From Corynebacterium sp. 74A (lineage in GTDB: Bacteria; Actinomycetota; Actinomycetes; Mycobacteriales; Mycobacteriaceae): a stretch of DNA of 64,000 bases. The stretch covers positions 1 through 64,000 of the forward strand of contig NZ_PQMG01000008.1 in NCBI RefSeq assembly GCF_008930665.1, written 5' to 3'. Numbering within the stretch: the stretch's first letter is position 1; each line of letters opens with the position of its first letter. A program made the translations under genes and the position numbers. Shown here piece after piece: positions 37,672-47,263 of this stretch. The notes beneath the pieces were generated by a model, which was given only the letters and a program-made list of their open reading frames with translations, did no database searches and had not been told where the DNA came from.

Positions 37672-38376
37672 ATGACCACCACCGACTTGCCCGTACACGA
37701 CAGTTGGGCGCCCGTACTCGCCCCCGTCGCCGAGACCATCCACCGGCTGGGAGAGTTTCTCCGCGCCGAAAACGCCGCTGGGCGCGGCTATCTGCCCGCC
37801 GGCAGCGACGTGCTGCGCGCCTTCAACTATCCCTTCGACGAGATCAAGGTGCTCATCGTCGGCCAAGACCCTTATCCCACCCCCGGTCATGCCATGGGAT
37901 TGTCCTTTTCCGTCCAACCCGATGTGCGCCCCCTGCCGCGCAGCCTGAACAACATCTACACCGAACTCCACTCCGATCTCGGCATCACCCCGCCAGAACA
38001 CGGCGATTTGAGCGCCTGGTGCGAGCAAGGAGTCGCACTCTTTAACCGCGTACTCACCGTCAGCCCGGGGCGCGCCGGCTCCCACCGCGGCCACGGCTGG
38101 GAAGACGTCACCGAATGCGCCATCACCGCCCTCGCCGAACGCGACACCCCGCTGGTGGCCATCTTGTGGGGACGCGACGCCCAAAACACCCAACGCTTCC
38201 TCGGCGACACTCCCTGCATCTGCTCGCCGCACCCCTCGCCCCTGTCCGCCTCCCGTGGCTTCTTCGGCTCCCGCCCGTTCTCCCGCACCAATGAAATCCT
38301 CAGCACCCTCGGCGCCACGCCCATAGACTGGCGACTCGATACACACCCCACCCACGCATCCCAGCCGAAACACTAG
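37672..38376 (+). CDS. ung: Uracil-DNA glycosylase
   Basis: It removes uracil from DNA as the first step of base-excision repair. The protein has 234 residues. The water-activating motif is [16 protein letters not shown] (Asp near residue 64), the uracil-binding Asn is in ALFNRVLTV, and the DNA-intercalation motif is [16 protein letters not shown] precedes the ATG. It is family 1 (UNG). Confidence 0.95.
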   Translation: MTTTDLPVHDSWAPVLAPVAETIHRLGEFLRAENAAGRGYLPAGSDVLRAFNYPFDEIKVLIVGQDPYPTPGHAMGLSFSVQPDVRPLPRSLNNIYTELHSDLGITPPEHGDLSAWCEQGVALFNRVLTVSPGRAGSHRGHGWEDVTECAITALAERDTPLVAILWGRDAQNTQRFLGDTPCICSPHPSPLSASRGFFGSRPFSRTNEILSTLGATPIDWRLDTHPTHASQPKH

Positions 38377-38390
38377 ACTGTAGTGTCACT

Positions 38391-39977
38391 ATGACTTCAG
38401 CAGCCCCCACCACGCTCGGTCCCAAAGAACTCCACTCGTGGGCACGCGCCGCCGCCACGCAGCTCGCGGCGCGCCGGGCGGAAATCAATGCGCTGAACGT
38501 GTTCCCCGTGCCGGACTCGGACACCGGCTCCAATATGGCGCACACGATGGAAGCTGCACTGGCGCATCTCGAGACGCTTATCGACGCCGCCCCGCAGCCA
38601 CTCGACGTCAACGACGTCGCCACTGCCCTCGCCCAGGGTTCCGTGCGCGGGGCGCGGGGAAACTCCGGAATGGTACTCAGCCAAGTGCTCCGAGCGGTGG
38701 CATTGGCCGCCGCCGGGGGCGGCATTGACGGCACCATGGTGCGCACCTCCCTCAACACGGCGCTGGCCATGGTCAATGAGGCCATCAACGAGCCGGTAGA
38801 AGGAACAGTACTGACCGTGCTGCGGGCGGCCGCCGTGGCCGCCGACGCCACCGGCTCGAATGATCTGGCAGAGGTCGTGCTGGCTGCCACCGCCGCCGCC
38901 CAGCGAGCCCTCGATGCCACCCCCTCGCAGCTCGATGTCCTCCGCGAGGCGGGGGTTGTCGACGCTGGGGGAGCCGGGCTCGTGGTGCTACTCGAGACGC
39001 TCGCCCAACAGATCGACCCCACGGTGCCGGTGCGGGATCTCTCCGCCATCACCCCGCACCGCGGCACTGCTACGCAGATGCGTAGTAGTACCTACCTCGA
39101 GGTGATGTTCTACTACAAGGGCGAGGACATTGACGAGCTCTACACCGCCCTGCAGCCGCTCGGCGATAGCTTGGTGCTCGCCCGCGCTGGGGACTATCAG
39201 GGCCGGATACACATTCACTCCGAGCAGCCCGGCACCGTCATCGAGACCGCCTATAGCTATGCCGGCGAGGTCTCCCAGCTGCATCTCGAGGCCCTGCCCG
39301 AGCCGGAGCCAGAATCTGCTCGCGTGAATCAGCAGCGGCGCATCATCATCGCCCTGTGCCCGCACGGGGAACTCGCGGAGCTCTACGAGGCGTCTGGGGC
39401 CACCGTGGTGGCGCCAGCGAGCGCGGGGGAGGACACGGTGAAAAAGATCGGCGAGGCCATCTCTACAGTCGGCGCGAAAGAAGTCTCGGTGCTGCCCAAT
39501 GGGATGCTCTCCAAGCGGGAATTGGTCTCTACCGAACTAGCCGCCCACGCCAGCGGGGTGTTTATCCAATTGGTGTCCACCAGCCAGCTGGTGGCGGGGC
39601 TGGCGGCTATCGCCGTGCACGATCCCCGCCAACCGCTCGTGGTGGACTGCTATGCGATGTCCGAGGCCGCCTCCGCGATGCGTACCAGCTATATCAGTGC
39701 AGAGCAGAACCAGTACGTGGCGCATAGTGGCTCGGGGGCGGCGTCGACAAGCGAGGAACTCGCCTGCGCCAGCACCCTGGATGAGGCGGTGGCTGCAGCC
39801 TGCGAGCGGCTGCTGCGGCCGGAGTCCGAACTCGTGACCGTGCTGCTCAGTGATGCCAGTGGGGTAGAGCAGCTGAGTGCGCTGCTGCAGGAGGAGGTAC
39901 TGGCGGAGCGCGATATTGAGCTCAGCGTCTATCCGGCGCGGGGGATGAACTACGCAGCGGAGATCGGGGTGGAATAG
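38391..39977 (+). CDS. DAK2-domain protein (FakA/YloV-like)
   Basis: The protein has 528 residues. The N-terminal DAK2 domain has the nucleotide/metal motif NVFPVPDSDTGSNMAHTMEAA and GARGNSGMVLSQVLRA. A middle domain and a C-terminal DegV-like-fold domain follow. FakA in firmicutes phosphorylates fatty acids held by FakB; no fakB is nearby, so the substrate is unsettled. In actinobacteria this gene regularly sits directly before recG; here the gap is 3 nt. The TLIDAA codons coincide with CTTATCGAC (38577-38585), and two copies of the other motif lie near 39066 and 39073. Confidence 0.85.
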   Translation: MTSAAPTTLGPKELHSWARAAATQLAARRAEINALNVFPVPDSDTGSNMAHTMEAALAHLETLIDAAPQPLDVNDVATALAQGSVRGARGNSGMVLSQVLRAVALAAAGGGIDGTMVRTSLNTALAMVNEAINEPVEGTVLTVLRAAAVAADATGSNDLAEVVLAATAAAQRALDATPSQLDVLREAGVVDAGGAGLVVLLETLAQQIDPTVPVRDLSAITPHRGTATQMRSSTYLEVMFYYKGEDIDELYTALQPLGDSLVLARAGDYQGRIHIHSEQPGTVIETAYSYAGEVSQLHLEALPEPEPESARVNQQRRIIIALCPHGELAELYEASGATVVAPASAGEDTVKKIGEAISTVGAKEVSVLPNGMLSKRELVSTELAAHASGVFIQLVSTSQLVAGLAAIAVHDPRQPLVVDCYAMSEAASAMRTSYISAEQNQYVAHSGSGAASTSEELACASTLDEAVAAACERLLRPESELVTVLLSDASGVEQLSALLQEEVLAERDIELSVYPARGMNYAAEIGVE

Positions 39978-39980
39978 ACC

Positions 39981-42152
39981 GTGCTGGGCTGGAAGGACGA
40001 GCGGCGCTTATCTACGCTGCTGCCGGCGAAAGAAGCCCGCGTCATTCGGGAGAAACTGGGGCTTTATACCGTCACCGATCTGCTGGAGCATTATCCGCGC
40101 GCATGGTCGCGCTATGGCTCGGATGTGCTGGCGGAATCGGTGGAAGAAGGCGATGTGGTGACCTGCGTCGGCACCGTGGTGCAGGCCAATTCCCGCTACC
40201 TAGCATCCGAGCAGGGGAAAAAGCCGAAGCGGCTGACCCGCATCACTGTCTCCGATGGACGCACACTCATCGGTATCAGCTTCTTTAACTCCCACTGGCT
40301 CGACCGCACACTCGAGGTGGGCACCCGCGCGATATTCACCGGCAAAGTGAAGTATTACCGCGGCCGGCCGCAGCTGAGCCATCCCAGCTTCCACACGCTG
40401 CCGGACCCGGACTCCGGCGAGGTGCCGGTGAGCAACATGAATGACTTGAAATCCTATGGCGATGGCGAGGCCATTCAGCAGCTTTTCGCCACCATGGACT
40501 ACCTACCGGTCTATCCCATGCGCAAAGGCGTCACCTCGTGGCGGTTCATGGCCGCTGTCGATCGCGTGCTGGGCGCACTTGAGCACATCCCCGATCCCCT
40601 CGGCGAGCCTGCCCCCCACGGGCTGCCCAGCCTCGATGCGGCCCTGCGCGGAATTCACCAACCCGATAGCCGGGGGCCGCTGCCGTTCATCCAGCGGCTG
40701 AAATACAACGAGGCGCTCACCCTAGCGCTGGTGATGGCACTACGCACCGTGGACAATGCGGAGAAAGTAGCCCCGAGTTGTCCTGCCGCAGATAGCGCCG
40801 GCGCCGCCGATGCCGCTGGGTCGCGCGCCGCCCAGCTTGTGGCTCGCCTCCCCTTTAGTCTCACCTCCGGCCAGCGTGCGGTTCACCGCGAGATCAGCGA
40901 GGATCTCGGCCGCACCCAGCCGATGAGTAGGTTGCTGCTCGGCGAGGTGGGCTCCGGTAAAACAGTGCTGGCCCTGCTCGGCATGCTGCAGGTGGTCGAT
41001 GCCGGCCGCCAGGCGGTCTTGCTCGCCCCCACGGAGGTACTGGCGGTGCAGCACACCCGCTCTTTGCAGGCGCTGCTGGATGCGGCCGGCATGGGCGGGG
41101 TAGGCGGGGTCCACATCACCTGCCTTACTGGGTCGGCGCCGACGGCCAGCAAGCGCCAAGCGCTGCTCGATATCGTCTCGGGCGAGGCCGATATTGTGGT
41201 CGGCACGCATGCGCTTCTTCAAGAAGGCGTGGAGTTCTTCGATCTTGGGCTCGTGGTGGTTGATGAGCAGCATCGTTTCGGTGTGGAGCAACGCGATAAG
41301 CTGCGGCTGGCCCGCGGCGATGGCCTGCAGGCGCACATGCTGGTGATGACGGCCACGCCTATCCCACGCACCATCGCCATGACGAGCTTCGGCGATCTCG
41401 CGATCTCCATGCTGCGGGAACTCCCAGGCGGTCGCCGCCCGATCACCTCCTCGGTGGTGCCCGAGTCCAAGCCCGCCTGGGTGAAACGGGCGTGGGAGCG
41501 CATCCGCGAGGAGGCGCAGCAAGGCCGGCAATGCTTCGTGGTGTGTCCGCGCATCGACGGCGAGGGCGGGGTCTATGAGATGCACGAGCAGCTCGCGACG
41601 CAGATCTTCCCCGAACTCGAGGTGGGCATGCTGCACGGAAAGATGGAGTCGGCCACCAAGGATCATGTGATGCGCGACTTCGCCGCCGGCGGTATCGATG
41701 TGCTGGTCTCCACCACAGTTATCGAGGTGGGTATCGACGTGCCCAATGCCACGGTGATGTATGTGCGTGAAGCCGATAGATTCGGTGTTTCCCAGCTGCA
41801 CCAGCTGCGCGGTCGCGTCGGCCGTGGCGCTCACGCTGCGCTGTGCCTGTTCCATACCGCGCAGCCTGCCGAGAGTCCCTCCGCTGAACGTCTGCGTCGC
41901 GTCGCAGAGACCACTGATGGTTTTGCGCTCGCAGAGCTGGATCTACGCACCCGCCAAGAAGGCGATGTACTCGGCACCGACCAGTCCGGCGGACACCGGA
42001 GAGTCAAGCTTTTGAGCTTGATCGACGATGGGGACATTATCGAGCAGGCCTATGCTGATGCCATGGACTATGTGCGCACCGATCCCGACTGGGCCCGCGA
42101 GCTCGCGAGTGAGGTCGAAGAGGATACGCAAGAATTCATCGAGAAGTCCTAG
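39981..42152 (+). CDS. recG: ATP-dependent DNA helicase RecG
   Basis: It remodels stalled replication forks and branched recombination intermediates. The protein has 723 residues. An N-terminal wedge/OB domain (about 60-150) precedes Walker A (GEVGSGKTVLALLGML, near residue 315) and the DEQH-type Walker B in VVVDEQHRFGVEQRDKL. Helicase motif VI is QLRGRVGRGAHAALC. The GTG start is 3 nt after the preceding stop, indicating co-transcription. An Ala-rich insert lies near residues 265-285. Confidence 0.95.
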   Translation: MLGWKDERRLSTLLPAKEARVIREKLGLYTVTDLLEHYPRAWSRYGSDVLAESVEEGDVVTCVGTVVQANSRYLASEQGKKPKRLTRITVSDGRTLIGISFFNSHWLDRTLEVGTRAIFTGKVKYYRGRPQLSHPSFHTLPDPDSGEVPVSNMNDLKSYGDGEAIQQLFATMDYLPVYPMRKGVTSWRFMAAVDRVLGALEHIPDPLGEPAPHGLPSLDAALRGIHQPDSRGPLPFIQRLKYNEALTLALVMALRTVDNAEKVAPSCPAADSAGAADAAGSRAAQLVARLPFSLTSGQRAVHREISEDLGRTQPMSRLLLGEVGSGKTVLALLGMLQVVDAGRQAVLLAPTEVLAVQHTRSLQALLDAAGMGGVGGVHITCLTGSAPTASKRQALLDIVSGEADIVVGTHALLQEGVEFFDLGLVVVDEQHRFGVEQRDKLRLARGDGLQAHMLVMTATPIPRTIAMTSFGDLAISMLRELPGGRRPITSSVVPESKPAWVKRAWERIREEAQQGRQCFVVCPRIDGEGGVYEMHEQLATQIFPELEVGMLHGKMESATKDHVMRDFAAGGIDVLVSTTVIEVGIDVPNATVMYVREADRFGVSQLHQLRGRVGRGAHAALCLFHTAQPAESPSAERLRRVAETTDGFALAELDLRTRQEGDVLGTDQSGGHRRVKLLSLIDDGDIIEQAYADAMDYVRTDPDWARELASEVEEDTQEFIEKS

Positions 42153-42171
42153 CGTTGTTAAGCTGTGGGGC

Positions 42172-42420
42172 ATGAAGATTTTCGCCCCCTTTGCTGGCAT
42201 CGTGCGTTTCACGGTGGAGCTGGGCCAGCAGGTCCGCACCGGTGATGAGCTCGCCATCATCGAGGCCGTGAAGCTCGAAACGGCGGTGCACGCCCCAGGC
42301 CCTGGGGTAGTGGGCGCACTCGCTATCGAGAATTTCGGTGATTGTCTCGGTGGCGATGAATTACTCGAGCTTCTCGACGCCACCTCCACCGCATCTGACC
42401 CCGCCACCAAGGAGGCTTAA
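42172..42420 (+). CDS. Small biotinyl/lipoyl-domain protein with atypical AVKL motif
   Basis: The protein has 82 residues and is a single biotinyl/lipoyl-attachment fold (residues 1-70). The biotinylation motif is usually AMKM; here the sequence is EAVKLETAV, keeping the Lys but changing both flanking Met. TAAGCT (42159-42164) is 7 nt before the ATG, so it can be transcribed leaderless on its own. It lies between recG and rsmD. It could be a minor carboxylase carrier subunit or a non-biotinylated relative; the carboxylase partner is not in the window. Confidence 0.8.
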   Translation: MKIFAPFAGIVRFTVELGQQVRTGDELAIIEAVKLETAVHAPGPGVVGALAIENFGDCLGGDELLELLDATSTASDPATKEA

Positions 42421-42427
42421 CGACAAC

Positions 42428-43063
42428 ATGGGTTCCCCTCGTATCATCTCCGGCTGGGCTCGCGGCCGAAAGCTCGCGGTGCCCGCCAAGGGCACACGCC
42501 CCACCAGCGACCGCGCCAAGGAAGGATTGTTCTCCTCCCTCCAGGTGCGCTTCGGGTTTGAGAACAAAATGGTGCTGGATCTCTTCGCCGGGTCCGGTGC
42601 CCTTGGCCTCGAGGCCGTCTCCCGCGGCGCCCGCGGCGCCGTCTTCGTGGAGAATCACCCGCCGGCGGCCGCTGTGATTCGGCGCAACGCGGAATTGATC
42701 CCGCACGCCGATATTCACATCGAGGAGCGCGCCGCCTCCAGCTATCTGGCCTCGGCCCCGCGCGACTACTTCGACATGGTGCTCGCCGACCCGCCCTATG
42801 ATCTCGCCGATGAGGCCGTGGCCGAGATGGTGCGCGCCCTCATTCCGACGCTGCGCGATGGCGCCGCCGTGGTGGTGGAGCGCCATATTGACTCTCCCGA
42901 GACCGCGTGGCCGGCCTGTTTCACCCCGACCGGGCAGAAACTGAAAAAGCGCACCTATGGCATCGCTCGGATGGACATGGCCGTCTTTGACGCCAGCGCC
43001 GTCAATGCCAGCGAGGATGCCAGCGCCGATGCGGCAGATCCTGCTGTAACCAGCACCACCTAG
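42428..43063 (+). CDS. rsmD: 16S rRNA (guanine966-N2)-methyltransferase
   Basis: It methylates G966 of 16S rRNA. The protein has 211 residues from ATG 42428, after AAGGAGG (42410-42416). Motifs: RIISGWARGRKLAVP, TSDRAKEGLFSSL, the SAM motif VLDLFAGSGALGLEA, and the catalytic DPPY in MVLADPPYD. The Ala/Asp-rich tail (last ~25 residues) is probably dispensable. It is paired with coaD 15 nt downstream, a widespread arrangement. Confidence 0.94.
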   Translation: MGSPRIISGWARGRKLAVPAKGTRPTSDRAKEGLFSSLQVRFGFENKMVLDLFAGSGALGLEAVSRGARGAVFVENHPPAAAVIRRNAELIPHADIHIEERAASSYLASAPRDYFDMVLADPPYDLADEAVAEMVRALIPTLRDGAAVVVERHIDSPETAWPACFTPTGQKLKKRTYGIARMDMAVFDASAVNASEDASADAADPAVTSTT

Positions 43064-43078
43064 AAAGACCACGCCTCC

Positions 43079-43567
43079 ATGCCCACCCCCACCCGCAGTG
43101 TGTGCCCCGGCTCCTTCGACCCAGTCACCTTGGGGCACCTCGATATCATCACCCGCAGCGCCGCCACCTTCGATGAGGTGGTCGTGCTCATCACCCACAA
43201 CCCACACAAGCAGGGCATGTTTAGCGTCGAGGAGCGCGCCCAGTTGGTGCACGAAGCTACTACGCATCTGCCCAATGTTCGAGTGGACACCTGGACGGGA
43301 CTGCTGGTGGATTACACCCAGAAAGAAGGCATCGACGTCATCGTCAAGGGGCTGCGTAGCTCCCTCGACTATGAATACGAGCTGCCCATGGCGCAGATGA
43401 ATAAACGGCTCAGCGGCATCGACACCTTCTTCCTGCTCACCGAGCAGCACTATGGCCACATCTCCTCCACGCTGTGCAAGGAAGTGGCCCGCTATGGCGG
43501 CGATGTGTCCAGCATGCTGCCGCAACCGGTGGCGGCAGCCATGGCGGAGAAACTCGCCCAAGAGTAG
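43079..43567 (+). CDS. coaD: Phosphopantetheine adenylyltransferase
   Basis: It makes dephospho-CoA, the fourth step of CoA synthesis. The protein has 162 residues. The nucleotidyltransferase motif is PGSFDPVTLGHLDII (TxGH type) and the second motif is HISSTLCKEVARYGG. CoaE, the next enzyme, is at 58490 in this window. A copy of the dispersed motif (GCTACTACGCATCTG) lies in the coding region near 43255. Confidence 0.96.
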   Translation: MPTPTRSVCPGSFDPVTLGHLDIITRSAATFDEVVVLITHNPHKQGMFSVEERAQLVHEATTHLPNVRVDTWTGLLVDYTQKEGIDVIVKGLRSSLDYEYELPMAQMNKRLSGIDTFFLLTEQHYGHISSTLCKEVARYGGDVSSMLPQPVAAAMAEKLAQE

Positions 43568-43674
43568 GTCCCTGTGGCGGCTGTGGCGCTTGTGGCGGCG
43601 GGGCGACGTCGATAAGCGCCTGCATCACGCACCTCATGGCAGAGCGCACGGCTCGGCTCCGCTACGTTAAATGA

Positions 43675-44418
43675 ATGCTCAGTGCGTTCATAGTTTTCTT
43701 CATTGTGGTGCTCGGCTCTTTGCTGCAGCGCGTGTCCGGCATGGGGCTGGGGCTGATTGCCGCGCCGGTGCTGAGCGTATTGCTCGGGCCGATCGAAGGC
43801 ATCATGGTGCTCAATGTGCTGGCCGTGGTCAACGCGGCGATCACCACCGGCACGGTACGCCAGTGGGTGGATTGGCGCATGTTTAGCATCATCAGCTCGG
43901 TTTTGGTGCTCGGCTCTATACCTGCGGCGCTACTGATTCGGGCCGTCTCCGCGGCGTGGCTGATGATTCTGGTCGGGGCGCTGCTGTTGGTGGCGTTGTG
44001 CGTAGTGACCTATGGCAAACGCTGGGTGCCGCAGTTTTCCGGCGCGCTGCCCGCCGCGATCTCCGGGGTGGTGGGCGGTTTTATGAACACCATCGCGGGT
44101 GTTGCGGGGCCGGCCATCACCGTCTATGCCGCAGCCAGCCGCTGGGAGCAGCGCAGCTATGCTGCCACCTTGCAGCCGATCTTTATTGTCTCCGGCCTGG
44201 TCTCGCTCATTATGAAGCTCGTGCTCGGAGCCGGCAGCGTGTCGGGCACCCCGGTACAGATCTGGCCGGTGGGAGTAGTGGCAATGCTGCTCGGTATTTA
44301 TCTCGGGGTGCGCTGTGCCACACTGATTCCGCGCGATAAAGCCCACCGGCTGGCACTCATTCTGGCCACGGCCGGTGGACTGTCTGCACTGATTCGCGGG
44401 GTGCTCAGCCTCGCATAG
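43675..44418 (+). CDS. TauE/SafE-family membrane permease
   Basis: The protein has 247 residues with about seven or eight hydrophobic segments and is a member of the TSUP/TauE-SafE family (GMGLGLIAAPVLSVLLGP near the start; GFMNTIAGVAGPAITVYA near residue 138). Relatives export or import sulfite, sulfoacetate or similar anions; the substrate here is unknown. TACGTT (43663-43668) is 6 nt before the ATG. The gap before it carries a copy of the motif CGTCGATAAGCGC. Confidence 0.8.
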   Translation: MLSAFIVFFIVVLGSLLQRVSGMGLGLIAAPVLSVLLGPIEGIMVLNVLAVVNAAITTGTVRQWVDWRMFSIISSVLVLGSIPAALLIRAVSAAWLMILVGALLLVALCVVTYGKRWVPQFSGALPAAISGVVGGFMNTIAGVAGPAITVYAAASRWEQRSYAATLQPIFIVSGLVSLIMKLVLGAGSVSGTPVQIWPVGVVAMLLGIYLGVRCATLIPRDKAHRLALILATAGGLSALIRGVLSLA

Positions 44419-44460
44419 GGGCTGCGCGTCGCGTGCCGACGCTACTGCGTAGTAGCAGGA
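44419..44460. terminator. Palindromic dispersed motif between convergent genes
   Basis: GCTACTGCGTAGTAGCAGGA fills the 42-bp gap between the TauE-like gene and the convergent ABC ATPase gene. CTACT and AGTAG form a short stem. It may act as a weak bidirectional terminator; no T-run is present. Confidence 0.4.
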
Positions 44461-45222
44461 CTAGAGGATGGAGGAGAGGAACTCCTTGGTGCGTTCTTGG
44501 GTGGGGTGATCAATCACCTGCTCGGGCGTGCCGGATTCCACCACCACACCATCGGCCATGAACACCACTTGATCGGCGACTTCGCGGGCGAAGTTGATCT
44601 CGTGGGTGACTACGACCATGGTCATGCCTTGTTCGGCGAGGCGGCGCATCACGCCGAGGACCTCGCCCACCAGCTCGGGGTCGAGGGCGGAGGTGGGTTC
44701 GTCGAAGAGCATGAGCTTCGGATCCATGGCCACGGCGCGGGCGATGGCCACGCGCTGCTGCTGACCACCGGAAAGCTGCAGGGGATAGGCCTCGGCTTTG
44801 TGCCCGAGACCGACTTCCTCGAGTAGCTGCTGGGCGCGCTTCTTCGCTGCGGCGGCCGAGACGCCCTTGACCACCATGGGTGCCTCCATGATGTTTTCCA
44901 GGGCGGTGCGGTGGGGGAAGAGGTTGAAGTTCTGGAAGACCATGCCGATATCGGCGCGCTGCTGGGCGGCTTCCTTCTCCGAGATTTCATAGAGCGTGTT
45001 GCCGCGCTGCTTGTAGCCGATGAGCTCGCCATCGACGTAGAGCCGCCCCGCGGTGATGCGCTCCAAGTGGTTGAGGCAGCGCAGCATGGTGGACTTACCG
45101 GAACCAGAGGGGCCGATCAGGCAGGTGACACTGCCTTTCTCCACCTGCATGTCGATGCCTTTGAGAACCTTCAGCTGCCCGAAGTTCTTCACAACCTTCT
45201 GGGCGTCAACCATGAGTGTCAT
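44461..45222 (-). CDS. Polar amino acid ABC transporter ATPase
   Basis: The protein has 253 residues. Walker A is [18 protein letters not shown], the signature [14 protein letters not shown], Walker [14 protein letters not shown]. It is the PAAT (His/Glu/Arg) type. It is the last gene of binding protein-permease-ATPase; its start is 6 nt after the permease stop. In C. glutamicum the operon at this position has been linked to arginine uptake (argTUV), as I recall. Confidence 0.9.
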   Translation of the reverse strand: MTLMVDAQKVVKNFGQLKVLKGIDMQVEKGSVTCLIGPSGSGKSTMLRCLNHLERITAGRLYVDGELIGYKQRGNTLYEISEKEAAQQRADIGMVFQNFNLFPHRTALENIMEAPMVVKGVSAAAAKKRAQQLLEEVGLGHKAEAYPLQLSGGQQQRVAIARAVAMDPKLMLFDEPTSALDPELVGEVLGVMRRLAEQGMTMVVVTHEINFAREVADQVVFMADGVVVESGTPEQVIDHPTQERTKEFLSSIL

Positions 45223-45228
45223 GAGTAA

Positions 45229-46182
45229 TTACTTCCTTTTCGGGGTGGTCGAGTGACTGATGGTGACATTGTTCGGCGGAACGCCCTCGGCGTCGGCCAG
45301 CGCTGCCAGTTGGCGGGCAGTGAGTTCGCGGCTGGAGCCCTTATCAAAGTGCTGTTCCACATAGTGCTGGATCACCATGAGCACGGAGGTGACCAGCAGA
45401 TACCAGGTGGCGGCTACCAGCAGCAGTGGGACGGGTTCGAAGATCGCGTTGGCGATGTCGGTGGCGCGGCCATAGAGCTCCCCGGCGTAGGGAATGGCCA
45501 CCACCAGCGAGGTGGTTTTGAGCATGGAGATCAGCTCATTGCCCGTCGGGGGAATGATGATGCGCATCGCCTGGGGGAGCACGGTGCGGCGCATTGTTTG
45601 CCACCAGCTCATGCCCAGCGCCTTCGAGGCCTCGGTTTGGCCCTCGGGAACGGATTGAATACCAGCGCGCACGATCTCGGCCATATAGGCGGACTCGTTG
45701 AGCCCCAGCCCAATCACGGCGAGGAAAAATGTGTTACGCAGGGCTTCTTCCAAACTGAGCTCAAAGCCCGCCACCCCGATCGAGGAGTAGATCGAGCTCA
45801 GCAACCCCCAGAACACCAGCTGCACGTAGACGGGAGTGCCGCGGAAGATCCACAAATAGATCGAGGAGACACCACGCATAATCGGGTTGGGCGACATGCG
45901 CAGGACCGCTAAGAGGGCGCCAAGCACCACGCCAATGATCATCGCGAGCACGGTGATGGCGAGGGTATGCAGGGCGGCGATAGCGATGCGGCGATCGAGA
46001 ATGTACTGGGCGTAGGTGTCCCAGCCATAGGCCTCGTTGCGCGCCGCAGAGATAAAGAACCACACGGTCAGCAGCAACAAGATGGCGGCGAACACCCACC
46101 GCCCGGGGTGGCGCAGCGGCTTGGCCACGATGGGGGCGGCGTCGGCGGCAGCAGAGCTCGCGCCGGTGGAGGGATGAGTCAT
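45229..46182 (-). CDS. Polar amino acid ABC transporter permease
   Basis: The protein has 317 residues with about five or six membrane segments. The coupling (EAA) loop reads EIVRAGIQSVPEGQTEASKA. The N-terminal ~25 residues and the C-terminal ~40 (ARQLAALADAEGVPP) are hydrophilic extensions. It lies 64 nt downstream of the binding-protein gene and forms a probable homodimeric pore, since a single permease gene is present. Confidence 0.9.
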   Translation of the reverse strand: MTHPSTGASSAAADAAPIVAKPLRHPGRWVFAAILLLLTVWFFISAARNEAYGWDTYAQYILDRRIAIAALHTLAITVLAMIIGVVLGALLAVLRMSPNPIMRGVSSIYLWIFRGTPVYVQLVFWGLLSSIYSSIGVAGFELSLEEALRNTFFLAVIGLGLNESAYMAEIVRAGIQSVPEGQTEASKALGMSWWQTMRRTVLPQAMRIIIPPTGNELISMLKTTSLVVAIPYAGELYGRATDIANAIFEPVPLLLVAATWYLLVTSVLMVIQHYVEQHFDKGSSRELTARQLAALADAEGVPPNNVTISHSTTPKRK

Positions 46183-46246
46183 GAGATAGTCCTAATGTCT
46201 AGCGTGCTCGAAGAGTTCAAGAGGTGGCAGGCGGCGGCCCACGGGA

Positions 46247-47155
46247 TTAGATGTCCTCGCCATTGATGGCGGCGCTATCGGCCAGCCCGGAGGAGATGCC
46301 CCACTGGGTCATGATGGCCTCGTAGTCGCCGGAATCGATGAGCGATTGCAAGGCGGCGGCGAGGGCCGGGGCGAGGGGAGAGCCCTTGTCTACGGGCCAG
46401 CCATAGTGTGCGGCGTCGGTGATGTCTCCGATCAATTCGATCTTTCCTTCGGAGCGTTCCACCGCCCAGGCGCTGATGGGGGAGTCCGCCGAGTAGGCAT
46501 CGGCGCGGCCCAGCACCGCAGCGAGCGCCGCCGAGTCGGAGTCATCATAGGCCAGTATCGTGATCGGTTCCTTGCCGGCTGCGACGCAGGCCTCGGAGCG
46601 GGCGGGAACATCATCCGATTCCGATACGGTGCCGCGCTGCACTGCCACCGTGAGTCCGCAGGCGTTATCGGGATCCACCCCGCTATCCGGCGGCGCGGCC
46701 CATTGAATGCCGGCGGTGAGATAGTCCACGAAGTCGTATTTGCGGCGGCGTTCCTCGTTATCGGTCATTCCCGAGGCTCCGAAGTCGATAGTGCCCGAGG
46801 AGATTGCGGGCAAAATCATGTTGAAGTCCTGCTGGCGAACGTCAAGCTTTAGCCCCATCGTGGCGGCCGCGGCACGCGCGAGGTCAATATCGAAACCAAT
46901 GATGGTGCCGTGGGAGTCCTTGAACTCCGCGGGGGCGAAGGGCGGATTGGTGGCCATGGTGATCACGCCGGCCTCGGCGATCTCTGGGGGAACGAGAGCA
47001 ACCACATCCGGATTGGGCTCGGGTTGAATGTCCTGCCAGCCTTCCGGGTGCCCATTTTCTTCATTGACCACGCACGCACTCGCGCTGCAGGCCACACTCA
47101 CCGCGAGGATGCCGGCGGTGAGGCGACGAAGAAGCTGCGCTGAAAACTTATGCAT
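46247..47155 (-). CDS. Amino acid ABC transporter substrate-binding lipoprotein
   Basis: The protein has 302 residues from ATG 47155. The signal peptide has Cys at SVAC and SASAC; the latter is the better lipobox. The solute-binding domain (SBP3 family) includes VITMATNPPFAPAEFKDSHG and IGFDIDLARAAAATMGLKLD, which is the amino-acid-binding layout. TAGGGT (47163-47168) is 7 nt before the ATG, so it is leaderless; an upstream GTG at 47164 is not preferred. Confidence 0.88.
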   Translation of the reverse strand: MHKFSAQLLRRLTAGILAVSVACSASACVVNEENGHPEGWQDIQPEPNPDVVALVPPEIAEAGVITMATNPPFAPAEFKDSHGTIIGFDIDLARAAAATMGLKLDVRQQDFNMILPAISSGTIDFGASGMTDNEERRRKYDFVDYLTAGIQWAAPPDSGVDPDNACGLTVAVQRGTVSESDDVPARSEACVAAGKEPITILAYDDSDSAALAAVLGRADAYSADSPISAWAVERSEGKIELIGDITDAAHYGWPVDKGSPLAPALAAALQSLIDSGDYEAIMTQWGISSGLADSAAINGEDI

Positions 47156-47189
47156 GATATTCACCCTAGCGCATACTTGTGGAGACAGG

Positions 47190-47253
47190 AAAAAACCGCG
47201 CCTGAGGCCGTGTGCTGCGTAGTGAGCAGCAGCTTCACGACGTCGCGGCGCGG
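47190..47253 (-). terminator. Terminator of the DUF368 gene
   Basis: On the minus strand CCGCGCC and GGCGCGG (47247-47253 with 47196-47202) close a long hairpin, followed by TTTTTTCC. The loop contains the dispersed motif CACTACGCAGCA. Confidence 0.7.
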
Positions 47254-47263
47254 TGATCGCAGT

